Part shown: positions 1 to 8,446 of the stretch, in pieces
Layout of the letters: every line of letters starts with the position of its first letter
Numbering within the stretch: the first letter of the stretch is position 1
Assembly (NCBI GenBank): GCA_963743785.1
Contig: CAVURD010000004.1
Span: forward strand, 310,001 to 374,000
Source: Bog-473 sp963743785
GTDB taxonomy: Bacteria > Actinomycetota > Acidimicrobiia > Acidimicrobiales > RAAP-2
Length of the DNA stretch: 64,000 nt
Direction: 5' to 3'
The notes under the pieces: generated by a model
Database searches by the model: none
What the model was told of the DNA's origin: nothing
The model's input: the letters and a program-made list of their open reading frames with translations, nothing else
Position numbers and translations under genes: made by a program

Positions 1-1663
1 GCACCTTGGCTGCGGCGCTGGAGACCGAGTTGCTAAAACCTCCGGCGCCACCTTGGGAGGAGCTTGTGATGATGTAGTTGGAACTGATCGCATTGTCGAC
101 ACTGCTGGTGGCGGATTTGGACAGTGATGCGCCGAACACGGCGATCGTAGCGACGAGGGCCAGCCCTACCATCAGGGCCGAGGCGGTCTGCGCCGTCCGT
201 CGCGGGCTGCGCATGGAGTTCTCCCGACCGAGTTTGCCCGCGATCCCGAACAGTCGGGCGAGCGGGCGACCGATCACACTCGCCATCGGTCGGGCCACGA
301 CGGGCGCCAGCATCCCGATCCCGATGAAAATGGCGAACGCTCCGAGCCCGACCAGCTGGATCGCCGGCTTGGTCAGACCGAAGACGAGCGCGGCTATGCC
401 GAGCAGGGCAATCACCGAGCCGATGACGATCCGTCGCCGGGACGACTCCTCCTCATCAGCGCGGTAGTCGGCCAGAGCCGCCACCGGCGGGATGCGAACG
501 GCGCGCCGGGCCGGGCCAACGGCCGACACCACGGTCACACCCACCCCGACCACCAACGCGACGATGATGGTCCGGCCCTCGAAGACCAACGATCCCGACG
601 GCAGGGTGATGCCGAATGCCTTGAGCAGCGCTTCGAGGCCCGCGGCAGCCAATACACCGAGGCCCAACCCGACCAGGGATGCCACGGTCCCAACGATGAC
701 GGCCTCCGCCAGCACGGAGCGGAACACCTGCCGGCGGCTGGCTCCGACGATCCGGAGGAGAGCGAGCTCGCGAGTGCGCTGACCCACGGTGATCGAGAAC
801 GTGTTGAAGATGGTAAAGCCGCCAACGAACAGTGAGATGAAGGCGAAGACGAGGAGGGCGGTGGAGAAGAAGGAGAGGGATTGGTTGACGTCATTGGACT
901 GTTCGTTGGCCACCGTCTGGCCGGTGACCACCTCCACACCCTTGGGCAGTGTGGCGGCAATGGCATGTTGGACGGTCGATTTGTCGACCCCCGGCGAGGT
1001 CAAGATATCGATGGCGTCGTAGCGGCCCGCCTCACCGAACAGCCGCTGGGCCACGGGCAGCTTGAAGGCCGCGATGGTCGCGCCGGCCAGATTGTTGGCG
1101 GTGCCGAATTTGACGATCCCGCTGAGGGTGAACGTTTGCGGTGGTCCGGACAGGAGCACCCGGACGTGGTCGCCGACCTTGAAGTGGTATTTCTCCGCCG
1201 TTCCGGCGTCCATCACCACGTCGTGCGATGAGGTGGGGGCCGTCCCCTGGGACAGGTGCAGTGCCGCCAGTTGCGGGTTGGGGTCGTAGGAAAAGCCCAG
1301 GGTCGGGGCTCCGCCGTTGCTGATCGCCTTCCCGTCGGGGGCGACGAACTGCGCGTACCCGTTTACGGTTCCTTGAGCGTAGGCCACGCCGGGGACATGA
1401 CGGACCGAGGTGGCGATCGACTGGGGGATCGGTTTACGGCTCGCGCCCGCCCCTCCGTTGTTGCTGGAAAACGCGGCCGTCGCACGGACCTCGAAGTCGA
1501 CGTTCTGGTAGATGCGGCCGAACAGGGTGGTGAAGGTGTTGTGCAAGGTGTCGGTAAGGACGAAGGTTCCCGAGATGAACGTGACGCCGAGCACGATGGC
1601 CAGAGCGGTCAGCGCCAGACGGAGCTTGTGGGCCAACAGGCCCTGGAGAACGATCCGGCGCAC
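1..1663 (-). CDS. ABC exporter permease, FtsX/MacB type (partial, C-terminus outside window)
   Basis: Membrane permease of a MacB-like ABC exporter. It probably moves a lipid, peptide or drug across the cytoplasmic membrane, and the substrate cannot be read from sequence. About 554 residues are present and the end lies off the window edge. A first membrane helix (about residues 14-35) is followed by a large extracytoplasmic MacB-like domain. Then comes an FtsX core with helices around residues 270-430, including the motif GQRTRELALLRIVGASRRQV that is typical of the cytoplasmic loop. I chose the GTG start at 1663 because it lies one base after the ATPase stop, so the two genes are translationally linked. 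A second FtsX half is expected beyond the window edge. Confidence 0.88.
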   Translation of the reverse strand, partial: MRRIVLQGLLAHKLRLALTALAIVLGVTFISGTFVLTDTLHNTFTTLFGRIYQNVDFEVRATAAFSSNNGGAGASRKPIPQSIATSVRHVPGVAYAQGTVNGYAQFVAPDGKAISNGGAPTLGFSYDPNPQLAALHLSQGTAPTSSHDVVMDAGTAEKYHFKVGDHVRVLLSGPPQTFTLSGIVKFGTANNLAGATIAAFKLPVAQRLFGEAGRYDAIDILTSPGVDKSTVQHAIAATLPKGVEVVTGQTVANEQSNDVNQSLSFFSTALLVFAFISLFVGGFTIFNTFSITVGQRTRELALLRIVGASRRQVFRSVLAEAVIVGTVASLVGLGLGVLAAAGLEALLKAFGITLPSGSLVFEGRTIIVALVVGVGVTVVSAVGPARRAVRIPPVAALADYRADEEESSRRRIVIGSVIALLGIAALVFGLTKPAIQLVGLGAFAIFIGIGMLAPVVARPMASVIGRPLARLFGIAGKLGRENSMRSPRRTAQTASALMVGLALVATIAVFGASLSKSATSSVDNAISSNYIITSSSQGGAGGFSNSVSSAAAKV

Positions 1664-1664
1664 G

Positions 1665-2435
1665 TCAGCTACCCAGCTGCTTCATCCGCTCGAGGACGGA
1701 GTCCGCCGTCGGTGAGACGAGCTCATCCACCACCTTGCCGTCAGCCAAGAAGACCACCCGGTCGGCGTAGGCCGCACCCCGCGCATCGTGGGTGACCATG
1801 ACGATCGACTGGCTCAGTTCGGTCACCGAACGACGCATGAAGGCCAGCATCTCAGCGGAGGCGTTCGAGTCGAGGTTGCCAGTCGGCTCATCGGCGAAGA
1901 CCAGATCGGGCCGCTCGATCAACGCCCTGGCACAGGCGACGCGTTGCTGCTGACCACCTGACATCTCGCTCGGACGATGGGACAGTCGGTCGCCGATCCT
2001 GAGCTGCCCGACCAGGTAGTCGAACCAGGCCTGATCCACCTTGACCTTGGCCAGGTCAGCCGGCAACGTGATGTTGTCCCTCGCCGTCAGCGTCGGAACC
2101 AGGTTGAAAGACTGGAAGACGAACCCGATCTGGTCTCGACGCATCTGCGTGAGACCGGCATCGTCGAGCTTCCCGATCTCCCGGTCACCCACGAAGGTCC
2201 GGCCCGACGTCGGTGTGTCAAGTCCGGCCATGCAGTGCATGAGCGTGGACTTGCCCGAACCAGAGGGACCCATCACCGCCGTGAACTGGCCACTCTCGAA
2301 CTCGACGTTGATCCCGTCGAGGGCGTGGACGACGGCATCGCCCTTGCCATAGGTCTTGACCAGGTCGATGGCGCGGGCCGCCGGCAGGATCGACGGGGGC
2401 GCCGTTCCACTCGCCCCCTGTTCGGTTGTCGTCAT
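1665..2435 (-). CDS. ABC transporter ATP-binding protein, MacB/LolD family
   Basis: ATPase subunit that powers the adjacent FtsX-type permease; cytoplasmic and membrane-associated. Its 256 residues carry Walker A GPSGSGKST (56-64), a Q-loop in FVFQSF (about 108), the signature MSGGQ (158-162), Walker B LVFADEP (178-184) and an H-loop histidine in VMVTHD. The length is normal for the family. It lies immediately upstream of the permease, with one base between them. A pair of 15-base direct repeats lies upstream of the ATG and may be an operator. Assignment to the MacB/LolD class is firm; the transported compound is unknown. Confidence 0.93.
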   Translation of the reverse strand: MTTTEQGASGTAPPSILPAARAIDLVKTYGKGDAVVHALDGINVEFESGQFTAVMGPSGSGKSTLMHCMAGLDTPTSGRTFVGDREIGKLDDAGLTQMRRDQIGFVFQSFNLVPTLTARDNITLPADLAKVKVDQAWFDYLVGQLRIGDRLSHRPSEMSGGQQQRVACARALIERPDLVFADEPTGNLDSNASAEMLAFMRRSVTELSQSIVMVTHDARGAAYADRVVFLADGKVVDELVSPTADSVLERMKQLGS

Positions 2436-2478
2436 TTCGTGTGTCTCCCTCGGCGTCGGTCGTTGGCAAGCGCTTCAA

Positions 2479-2510
2479 CTAAACGTTCACGTCAACTTAA
2501 CGTTCACGTC
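2479..2510. repeat. Tandem direct repeat upstream of the ABC exporter (candidate operator)
   Basis: CTAAACGTTCACGTC (2479-2493) and CTTAACGTTCACGTC (2496-2510) differ at one position and are spaced 17 bases apart. They lie about 45-75 bases upstream of the exporter ATPase start. On the minus strand the repeat contains a TTGACG that could serve as a -35 element, but no good -10 follows at the right distance. Regulator binding is inference. Confidence 0.45.
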
Positions 2511-2849
2511 GCATGGCTCGAGAACCAACGCTCCCAAGCCGGGCCATTGTTCTGGCAGACGAGCCGAGAGTCAGATTCTCATCGAAAATATAGGAATCTC
2601 TAATTCTGAGGTTGATCAACCGTCCAACCCCGATTGAGTGGACGGGGCATCCATCGCCTCCGTGGACGAACGCATCTCTCCCGACGGTGGGTGTTTCTGA
2701 GGCAAGCAGGTTGGTCAACCCTGCGCTGCAATTTATCCCGGCCAGGTTCTCACAACGGATCAGTCATCTGAGTGTCTTCCGGGGTTGAGGCACTTCGAGT
2801 ATGCACCTCCAGCGGCGTCCTGCCTACGAGTCCGTTGAGTAAACCGACA
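2511..2849. other. Intergenic region without a supported gene
   Basis: About 340 bases between the exporter operon and the split cytochrome b genes, both on the minus strand. The DNA is visibly less GC-rich than its surroundings (for example around 2580-2600). A 73-codon minus-strand frame can be opened here, but it has no recognisable domain and no clear ribosome binding site, so I do not call it. It probably holds the promoter of the ABC operon and the end of the cytochrome b transcript; I see no clear terminator hairpin. Confidence 0.5.
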
Positions 2850-3836
2850 CTACGTGGTCGCTGAGCTCTGCAATTCCCGGTAGTGAACACGCCAGATCAG
2901 TCGATACACCCGTGACCAACGCGGAATGGATCGCAGGCCCGGTATGAAGGGCAAAAAGACGAGCAGCGCGGTGAGTCCCATCATGATGGCCCACACCTGC
3001 AGGTCGGCATTGGGGGACGAGCTCATCGGCGGCACCTGGTACCACAAGGTGTAGAGCCAGAGCCAGGCCTGACCGGGGAAACTCCCCGTCTCGTTCATCA
3101 TCCCCCACTGGTTCCCTTGGAGATGCTGTTGACCAGCGAGGTTGGCCAGATAGGTACCGTCGGCGATGTAGAGGAGCGGCTTGGTGTAGTTGGTGTCGTA
3201 GAACTGGCGTGAGCTGAGCAACGCACCATCGAGCGATCCGCTCCGGGCCATTGAGGTCAAGGCGCTCAGCATGGGTGCCACCGGTCCGTAGCGACCGGCG
3301 GGGACCCGGAGGGCTCCGTGGGCAAAGCTGGCCTTGGTGACGGCCTTCTCGTAGGCCGCGGTCCACCGTGCTTGCTCCGACGATGGGGCTGACGTATAGC
3401 GATTGAGGACAGCACTGAGCGCGGGTCGGTTGGGCAGGGTCCTCAGTGGATCGATCACGAAGTCCTGGGCGGTGTTCACGGGATGGCGCACCCCGAACCA
3501 CTTCTCGGGCGAGAAGAAGCCGATCGACTGGGAGCTGTCGGGCGTGGCGTTGTACGGGGGACCATAGGTGGCGACGGCACTGGTGCCGTCGAGTTCGGTG
3601 ATCGCCGTCTGGGCAAAGTCGACCGGATCGTTGGCCGTCCAGCTCTTGAGGGTGACCGGATGTTCGTCGGGCGACGAGAAGATGATGGCCAACCCGGCGA
3701 TCAAGACGCCGACGACCAACAGGGCGACGAGCGCCTCCTTCAAGATGTCATAGGGGACGTAGGCACCATGCCAGTCCTCGACGTCTCGATCGGGGTTGAA
3801 GCGACGCGGCTTGTGCGCACCCTGCATTGCGCTCAC
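2850..3836 (-). CDS. Cytochrome b C-terminal-like membrane protein with large extracytoplasmic domain
   Basis: Partner of the cytochrome b N-terminal protein encoded just upstream, with a 4-base stop/start overlap (ATGA). The 328 residues begin with a soluble stretch and one membrane helix near residues 36-56. A domain of roughly 200 residues probably lies outside the membrane, and a second hydrophobic segment lies near residues 272-295. A PEWY quinol-oxidation motif like that of b6f subunit IV or bc1 cytochrome b is not visible, so it is not an ordinary subunit IV. Position and topology suggest it completes a split cytochrome b. Its catalytic role is unproven. Confidence 0.55.
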   Translation of the reverse strand: MSAMQGAHKPRRFNPDRDVEDWHGAYVPYDILKEALVALLVVGVLIAGLAIIFSSPDEHPVTLKSWTANDPVDFAQTAITELDGTSAVATYGPPYNATPDSSQSIGFFSPEKWFGVRHPVNTAQDFVIDPLRTLPNRPALSAVLNRYTSAPSSEQARWTAAYEKAVTKASFAHGALRVPAGRYGPVAPMLSALTSMARSGSLDGALLSSRQFYDTNYTKPLLYIADGTYLANLAGQQHLQGNQWGMMNETGSFPGQAWLWLYTLWYQVPPMSSSPNADLQVWAIMMGLTALLVFLPFIPGLRSIPRWSRVYRLIWRVHYRELQSSATT

Positions 3837-4534
3837 GAGTCATCCTCGGTCTCTGCCGGTGACGGGTTGGGGGCCGAACTGGACGCGTCGCCCTCGACGT
3901 CGAACGGCGGCACAATGCCCCGACGCCTCACCATCAGCACATGCACTCCGGTGAGCGCGACGACGACCAGCGGGAGGAGCACGATGTGCCACATCAGCAT
4001 CTGCCCGAAGTTCAAGACGTTGAAGATGGCGCCCGCCCCACTGGCGTTGATGCCGTCCTTGGCTTGCGTGGAGATCCATTGGGAGTCGAAGTTCTGCTGG
4101 GACAGATAGCCGGTGAAGGCGGCACCGACCGAGATCACGAAGGTGACAACTCCGGTGATCCACGTCAGGCGTCGGTTCCCCCTCCACGCCGCCATGAAGA
4201 ACTTGCCCCACAGGTGGATCACCATGAAGAAGAAAAAGGCCTCGACGCTCCAGAGGTGCAGTGAGTTCACGAAGAGGCCGACCGAGGACACGTGCCACCA
4301 GGTGGGTCCCATGATGGCCAGGACGCAACCGGTGAGGATCACCCAGGTGAGGCTGACCAGCGTCAGGATCCCGAATACGTAGATCCACGAGGCCATATAG
4401 GAAGGCTGCCTGTCCGGGAGCAGGCGTTCAGGTGGGAGCGCCGCAACCGCAGCCTTCCGGGCCCTCGCCGTCCACTGCCTCGAATCGGATTCGGCGTCCG
4501 CCTGTGGGCCGGGACTGCCGGTTTCGATGCTCAT
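3833..4534 (-). CDS. Cytochrome b N-terminal domain protein (b6-type, diheme)
   Basis: Membrane diheme cytochrome b fragment of 233 residues, the length of a b6-type cytochrome rather than a full bc1 cytochrome b. Two histidine pairs fit heme bL/bH ligation: one in NSLHLWSV and VIHLWGKF (14 residues apart) and one in MWHIVLL and TGVHVLMV (15 apart). Four hydrophobic helices are visible. It overlaps the 58-residue membrane peptide upstream and the C-terminal-like partner downstream, so three genes form one transcript. No Rieske or cytochrome c gene is directly attached. The complete qcrCAB set begins only about 1.2 kb away, so this would be a second, separate b-type complex or an accessory one. 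Confidence 0.8.
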   Translation of the reverse strand: MSIETGSPGPQADAESDSRQWTARARKAAVAALPPERLLPDRQPSYMASWIYVFGILTLVSLTWVILTGCVLAIMGPTWWHVSSVGLFVNSLHLWSVEAFFFFMVIHLWGKFFMAAWRGNRRLTWITGVVTFVISVGAAFTGYLSQQNFDSQWISTQAKDGINASGAGAIFNVLNFGQMLMWHIVLLPLVVVALTGVHVLMVRRRGIVPPFDVEGDASSSAPNPSPAETEDDS

Positions 4535-4707
4535 CGGTTGCGCCTCTTTCCTCGACGGAACGGAATGAGAATCGCTCCGACGAACACCACCACCATGAGT
4601 GCGATGAGGAGGGCGTTGGCCACGGAAAGCTGGATGAAGCCCCAGTGCAGGTAGTGGCCCGGCCCGTTGAGGTTGACCAGGGCCCTGATGGCCAACAAGG
4701 ACATCAT
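4531..4707 (-). CDS. Small conserved-looking membrane peptide preceding split cytochrome b
   Basis: 58 codons, starting at the first of two adjacent ATGs. The end overlaps the start of the cytochrome b N-terminal gene in an ATGA junction, which is strong evidence that it is translated. The sequence has a short amphipathic start containing LNGPGHYLHWG, then one hydrophobic segment of about 22 residues, then a basic tail (RRGKRRNR), so it should be a single-pass membrane protein with its C-terminus inside. It resembles the small helper subunits found in cytochrome complexes. Function unknown. Confidence 0.65.
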   Translation of the reverse strand: MMSLLAIRALVNLNGPGHYLHWGFIQLSVANALLIALMVVVFVGAILIPFRRGKRRNR

Positions 4708-5006
4708 CGAATCACCCGGTGCTCGAGCCGAATCATCTCAGCCCGGAATCGTCTTCGCTGTTGAGAGCCGACATCATGGCTGCACTTCGCAATCGAGCCC
4801 GGTGCCAATAATGGCTAACTCTCCCGGGGTCTAGGGCAGCGAAAGTCCGAGCGAAGGCGGGACGCTCGGCTGCAAGCAGAGTAGCAGGGGAACGGCCCGA
4901 CTGAGAGAAGCACCCCTGACAGGCGGGGTTGCGTCATCGATGTGTATCGACGGGGTTCGCTCTCTTTGTCCACGGGTCGCGCCTACCCACCGCCGGCGCC
5001 ACCACC
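4708..5006. other. Intergenic region, candidate promoter region for the split cytochrome b operon
   Basis: About 300 bases between the SCO6745-like gene and the small membrane peptide, both read on the minus strand. I found no open frame with a ribosome binding site or a recognisable domain, and no convincing hairpin. It should contain the promoter for the split cytochrome b operon, but I cannot point to clear -35 and -10 boxes. Confidence 0.4.
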
Positions 5007-5904
5007 TCAGATCTGAGGTAAACCCATCGGATTGGGAAAGGGGTAGAGGCCCGACTCCTGGAGCTCCCGAGCACACGGGACGAGAGCGTCATAGAGCGCG
5101 CCGATGGCATCATCGGCGAGCGAGGCGTAGGCCTCCTCAGCCAGGACGTCGGTGGTCACTTCGATCGACTCACGCAAGGCCAGACCGTCGTCGGACGCCG
5201 CCCCGTCCGGACGGAACAGGCCCCGACGCGACAGGCGGGCCGCCGCGTCCTCCCACTGCGCCCTGCTCCATCCCCGGTTGTCCCGCAGGACCTCGGTCGG
5301 GATCGCATCGGCGGCGGCGGCCAGCACATGGGCCTCGCAGCCATCCAGGCCGTGCGCCACCAGCGCCGCCACGTGCCCGTCACCTCGGTGCTCACGCAGC
5401 GTGGTGCAGGCCTGCCAGAGCTCCGCCAGCGCCAGCTGATGCTCGTCCAGTCCCCGGCGCACGAGCTCGGTCTCGATCGAGGCCCACAGGGCCCGGTTCA
5501 CGCCCGTCAGGGTCCGCCCCGCACCCGAACAGCGTGACGAGGCGATCCGCAGTCGGGGCAAGGCCCCTGCCGCCTCGCCCAGCGCGTCGGGCGAACACAG
5601 CTCGCCCAGCGCGTCGGACCCGGCGGCGGCCCGCACCACCGTCAACGCGGCGGGGTCGACCACCTTCCAGCAACCGGGCACCGCGTCGGCCACCATTGCC
5701 GGCTCGAAGTTGAAGAAGGCCGCGGACACCGGGCCGGCACCCACCCCGGCCCAGCGGCGCGGCCCGAGCGGCGAAGTAGCCGGTCCAGAACCCGACGAGG
5801 CCGCTGTCACGCAGGGCGTGACGGCAGGGCCGGGCGAAGTAGGTGACGGCGTGCAGCGATTCGAGAGCCACCCACAGGTCGCGGGCGCTGCGGCGCTGGG
5901 TCAG
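5007..5904 (-). CDS. SCO6745-like (SalK-type) helix-turn-helix family protein, frame broken
   Basis: Matches the actinobacterial SCO6745/SalK family by its opening segment SLHAVTYFARPCRHAL, the following GFWTGYFAARAAPLG, and AFFNFEPAMVADAVPG. The function of the family is not settled. The frame breaks near 5744-5747 at a CCCC run, and removing one base rejoins the two parts, so this is probably a sequence error. The only in-frame start that gives the full family N-terminus is CTG at 5904, overlapping the qcrB stop as CTGA; the next start is GTG at 5871. It is the last gene of the ctaE-qcrCAB transcript. Confidence 0.65.
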
Positions 5905-7496
5905 CGAGTGACCTGACGCACCCCGGTGGGCGACGGAGCGCCGTTCGAGGCGGCGACGGCGCCACCGACCAGCGGTTCGACGTCAATCCGCTCGGGCACC
6001 GGCTCGGGGTCCATCTCGGTGCGCTCGTCGTCGGGGCGGGGGTCGGACGCCACGGTGGAGTATTCACCGTCAGCCGATCGACGCACGACCACGGCCCGCT
6101 TGCGCTTGCCGATCCCGTGGACCCCCTGCATCTCCAGGCAGATCTGGTAGGCCAGGGCCGCCACGATGACGGGGACGACGATGGTGGCGATACGGAAGAA
6201 CCACAGCACCTCGTTGAGCGAGATGTGGAAGAAGTTGGCCAGCACGTCCGTCGAGCTGGCCGCGAACAAGGTGAAGAGAAGGGCCAGCATCGCCGCACCG
6301 GCGGCCGTGCGTTTGGGGCGATCCCGCGGCCGGTCCAGCAGGTTGTGCAGCATGACATCACCCGTCATTCGGCGTTCCATCGCCGGCCAGATGCCGGCGA
6401 TGGTGAAGATCAGGCCGGGGAACACCACGGCCGGCAGGAGAACCTCGAACGGGATGGTGTAGCCCCAGCCCGTCCACTCCCACGACGGCATGATGCGGAG
6501 CGCGCCGTCGAGCCAACCCATGTACCAGTCGGGCTGCACGGCATAGGAGATCTTGGACGCGTCATAGGACCCGAATTGCCAGATCGGGTTGATCTGGGCG
6601 AACGCCCCGAGCAGGGCGCAGGCCGCCGTGACCATGAAGAGGAAGCCGGTGGTCTTGGCCATGAAGGTCGGGAACATGGGTGAGCCCACCACGTTGTTCT
6701 CGGTGCGACCCTCGCCGGCGAACTGCGTGTGCTTCTGCGCCACCAGGAGGGTCAGGTGGGCGCCGATCAGGCCCAGCAGGACGAGCGGGATGATGAGGAC
6801 GTGGATGATGAAAAAGCGCGGGATGATGATGCCGGTCCCCGGGAACTGCCCACCCCACAGGAACGTCACCAGGTAGGTCCCGACCAGGGGGATCGACTCG
6901 GCGATGGAGTAGCCGATGCGGAGGCCCGTCCCCGAGATCAGGTCGTCGGGCAACGAGTAGCCGATGAAGCCCTCGAAGATGGCCAGGGTCAGCATGGTGA
7001 CGCCGATGATCCAGTTGAGCTCCCGGGGCTTGCGGAAGGCGCCGGTGAAGAAGATCCGGGCCATGTGCACGATGATCGAGCCGGTGAAGATGTCGGCAGA
7101 CCAGTGGTGCATCTGGCGGACCAGCAAGCCACCGCGCACCCCGAAGGAGATGTTGACGGTGGAGCTGAACGCCTCCGACACCCGCTGGCCGTTGAGCGGG
7201 TGGTAACAGTTGGTGGCGGTGGCGGCGCAGTGGTAGATGACCTGACTGGCCGACGGGACGAAGTACAGGGACAGGAACACCCCGGTGGCCAGCAGGACGA
7301 CGAAGGAGTACAGCGAGATCTCGCCCAGCATGAACGACCAGTGGTCGGGGAAGATCTTGTCCAAGAAGACCCGGCCGCCCTTGGCGATGCCGAGCCGGTC
7401 ATCGAGGTCGTTGACGATGCTGCCGGCCCGGCCGTAGGGACCGAGGGCGGCCTTGGCCTGGCGCTTGGTCCGCGGGGTGGTGGTGGGCGCGCTCAC
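5901..7496 (-). CDS. qcrB: Cytochrome bc1 complex cytochrome b subunit
   Basis: Quinol-oxidising membrane subunit of the actinobacterial bc complex; it passes electrons from menaquinol to the Rieske protein and recycles them through two b hemes. At 531 residues it is about the usual actinobacterial length. Heme ligands are in QMHHWSAD and IIVHMARI (14 apart) and in FIIHVLII and GAHLTLL (15 apart). The quinol-site motif is present as PDWY. The hydrophilic C-terminal tail of about 100 residues is typical of actinobacterial QcrB. It overlaps qcrA by 4 bases and is the last respiratory gene of ctaE-qcrC-qcrA-qcrB. Confidence 0.97.
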   Translation of the reverse strand: MSAPTTTPRTKRQAKAALGPYGRAGSIVNDLDDRLGIAKGGRVFLDKIFPDHWSFMLGEISLYSFVVLLATGVFLSLYFVPSASQVIYHCAATATNCYHPLNGQRVSEAFSSTVNISFGVRGGLLVRQMHHWSADIFTGSIIVHMARIFFTGAFRKPRELNWIIGVTMLTLAIFEGFIGYSLPDDLISGTGLRIGYSIAESIPLVGTYLVTFLWGGQFPGTGIIIPRFFIIHVLIIPLVLLGLIGAHLTLLVAQKHTQFAGEGRTENNVVGSPMFPTFMAKTTGFLFMVTAACALLGAFAQINPIWQFGSYDASKISYAVQPDWYMGWLDGALRIMPSWEWTGWGYTIPFEVLLPAVVFPGLIFTIAGIWPAMERRMTGDVMLHNLLDRPRDRPKRTAAGAAMLALLFTLFAASSTDVLANFFHISLNEVLWFFRIATIVVPVIVAALAYQICLEMQGVHGIGKRKRAVVVRRSADGEYSTVASDPRPDDERTEMDPEPVPERIDVEPLVGGAVAASNGAPSPTGVRQVTR

Positions 7497-8446
7497 GTGG
7501 TGTTCGACCTCGTCCAGTACCCCGGGCCCACCGGTTGGTCATAGCCCGCCTGGGCCGCCAGGTAGCCGTTGGCATCGAACATCAGGGGCAGCTGGGGCAG
7601 GGGGCGGGGGGCGGGGCCGAACTGGGGGACGGCCCCGTTGCGCACGTTGAACATGGATTGGTGGCACGGGCACACCAGCAGCTCCAACTCCTGCTCGTAA
7701 AGGCCGACGGGGCAACCGAGGTGGGTGCACGCCTTCGAGTACGCCACGTAGCCGGCCGGGGCCCACGTCTCCCGCCCCGGCACGGTGGTGAAATCGGTGC
7801 GCTGGACCCGGATGAGCACCGTCTGGTCGACGGCCTGACCCTCGTCGGTGTTGACCCTCCCTCTCGGATAGACGGTCATGAGGCCACCCACCACCAGCGT
7901 CTCCTCCTCCACCGGCCGGCCGTTGGAGTCGACCAACCTGGTCCCCTTGCGCCAGTTGGTCACCGCCAGTGTGTCACCCGGCAGCGGGCCCAGTGAACGT
8001 AGGAGCGGGAACATGGCGACGATGCCGAAGATGCCGGCGCCCAGGGCGAAGAGGCCGCCCAGCAACTTGCGGCGCTTGACCACCACCGCCGTCCGCTCGA
8101 CCAGCGCCGCCGACATCAAGTCGCGTTCCTCGGTGCTGGAGGCCAGCACATGGCGTTCCTCGACGAAGGGGCCCTGAGGCATGAGGTACTTGCCCCAGGC
8201 CGTCAGCCCGAAGCCGAGCAGGAAGAGGCCGGCCCCGATGGTGCCGCCGAGGATCCAGGGGTCCCAGTTCTGCCAGTAGGCGGCGCCGAAGCCGGCGATG
8301 AAGATGATGGCCAGCACGAAGATGCCGCCCACGATCGCCTCCACCCGCTGTGGATTCCTGGCCGCATCCCCCAGGTGCGGATCATCGAACGCCGCGATCG
8401 GCATCGGCACCTTGGTGCGCGTCGGTTCGTGGAGGTCGTCGCTCAC
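7493..8446 (-). CDS. qcrA: Cytochrome bc1 complex Rieske iron-sulfur subunit
   Basis: Transfers electrons from quinol to cytochrome c within the bc complex. The 317-residue protein has three membrane helices (about residues 35-57, 66-88 and 128-147), the three-helix arrangement seen in actinobacterial QcrA instead of the single helix of mitochondria. The [2Fe-2S] cluster motif is complete: CTHLGC at 240-245 with Cys240 and His242 as ligands, and CPCH at 259-262 with Cys259 and His262. Cys245 and Cys261 can form the stabilising disulfide. Stop/start overlaps with qcrB and qcrC show tight coupling. Confidence 0.97.
   Translation of the reverse strand: MSDDLHEPTRTKVPMPIAAFDDPHLGDAARNPQRVEAIVGGIFVLAIIFIAGFGAAYWQNWDPWILGGTIGAGLFLLGFGLTAWGKYLMPQGPFVEERHVLASSTEERDLMSAALVERTAVVVKRRKLLGGLFALGAGIFGIVAMFPLLRSLGPLPGDTLAVTNWRKGTRLVDSNGRPVEEETLVVGGLMTVYPRGRVNTDEGQAVDQTVLIRVQRTDFTTVPGRETWAPAGYVAYSKACTHLGCPVGLYEQELELLVCPCHQSMFNVRNGAVPQFGPAPRPLPQLPLMFDANGYLAAQAGYDQPVGPGYWTRSNTT

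Noticed and set aside
2497..2718. 73-codon minus-strand frame in the intergenic region
   Set aside because: No ribosome binding site, no domain, atypical composition.
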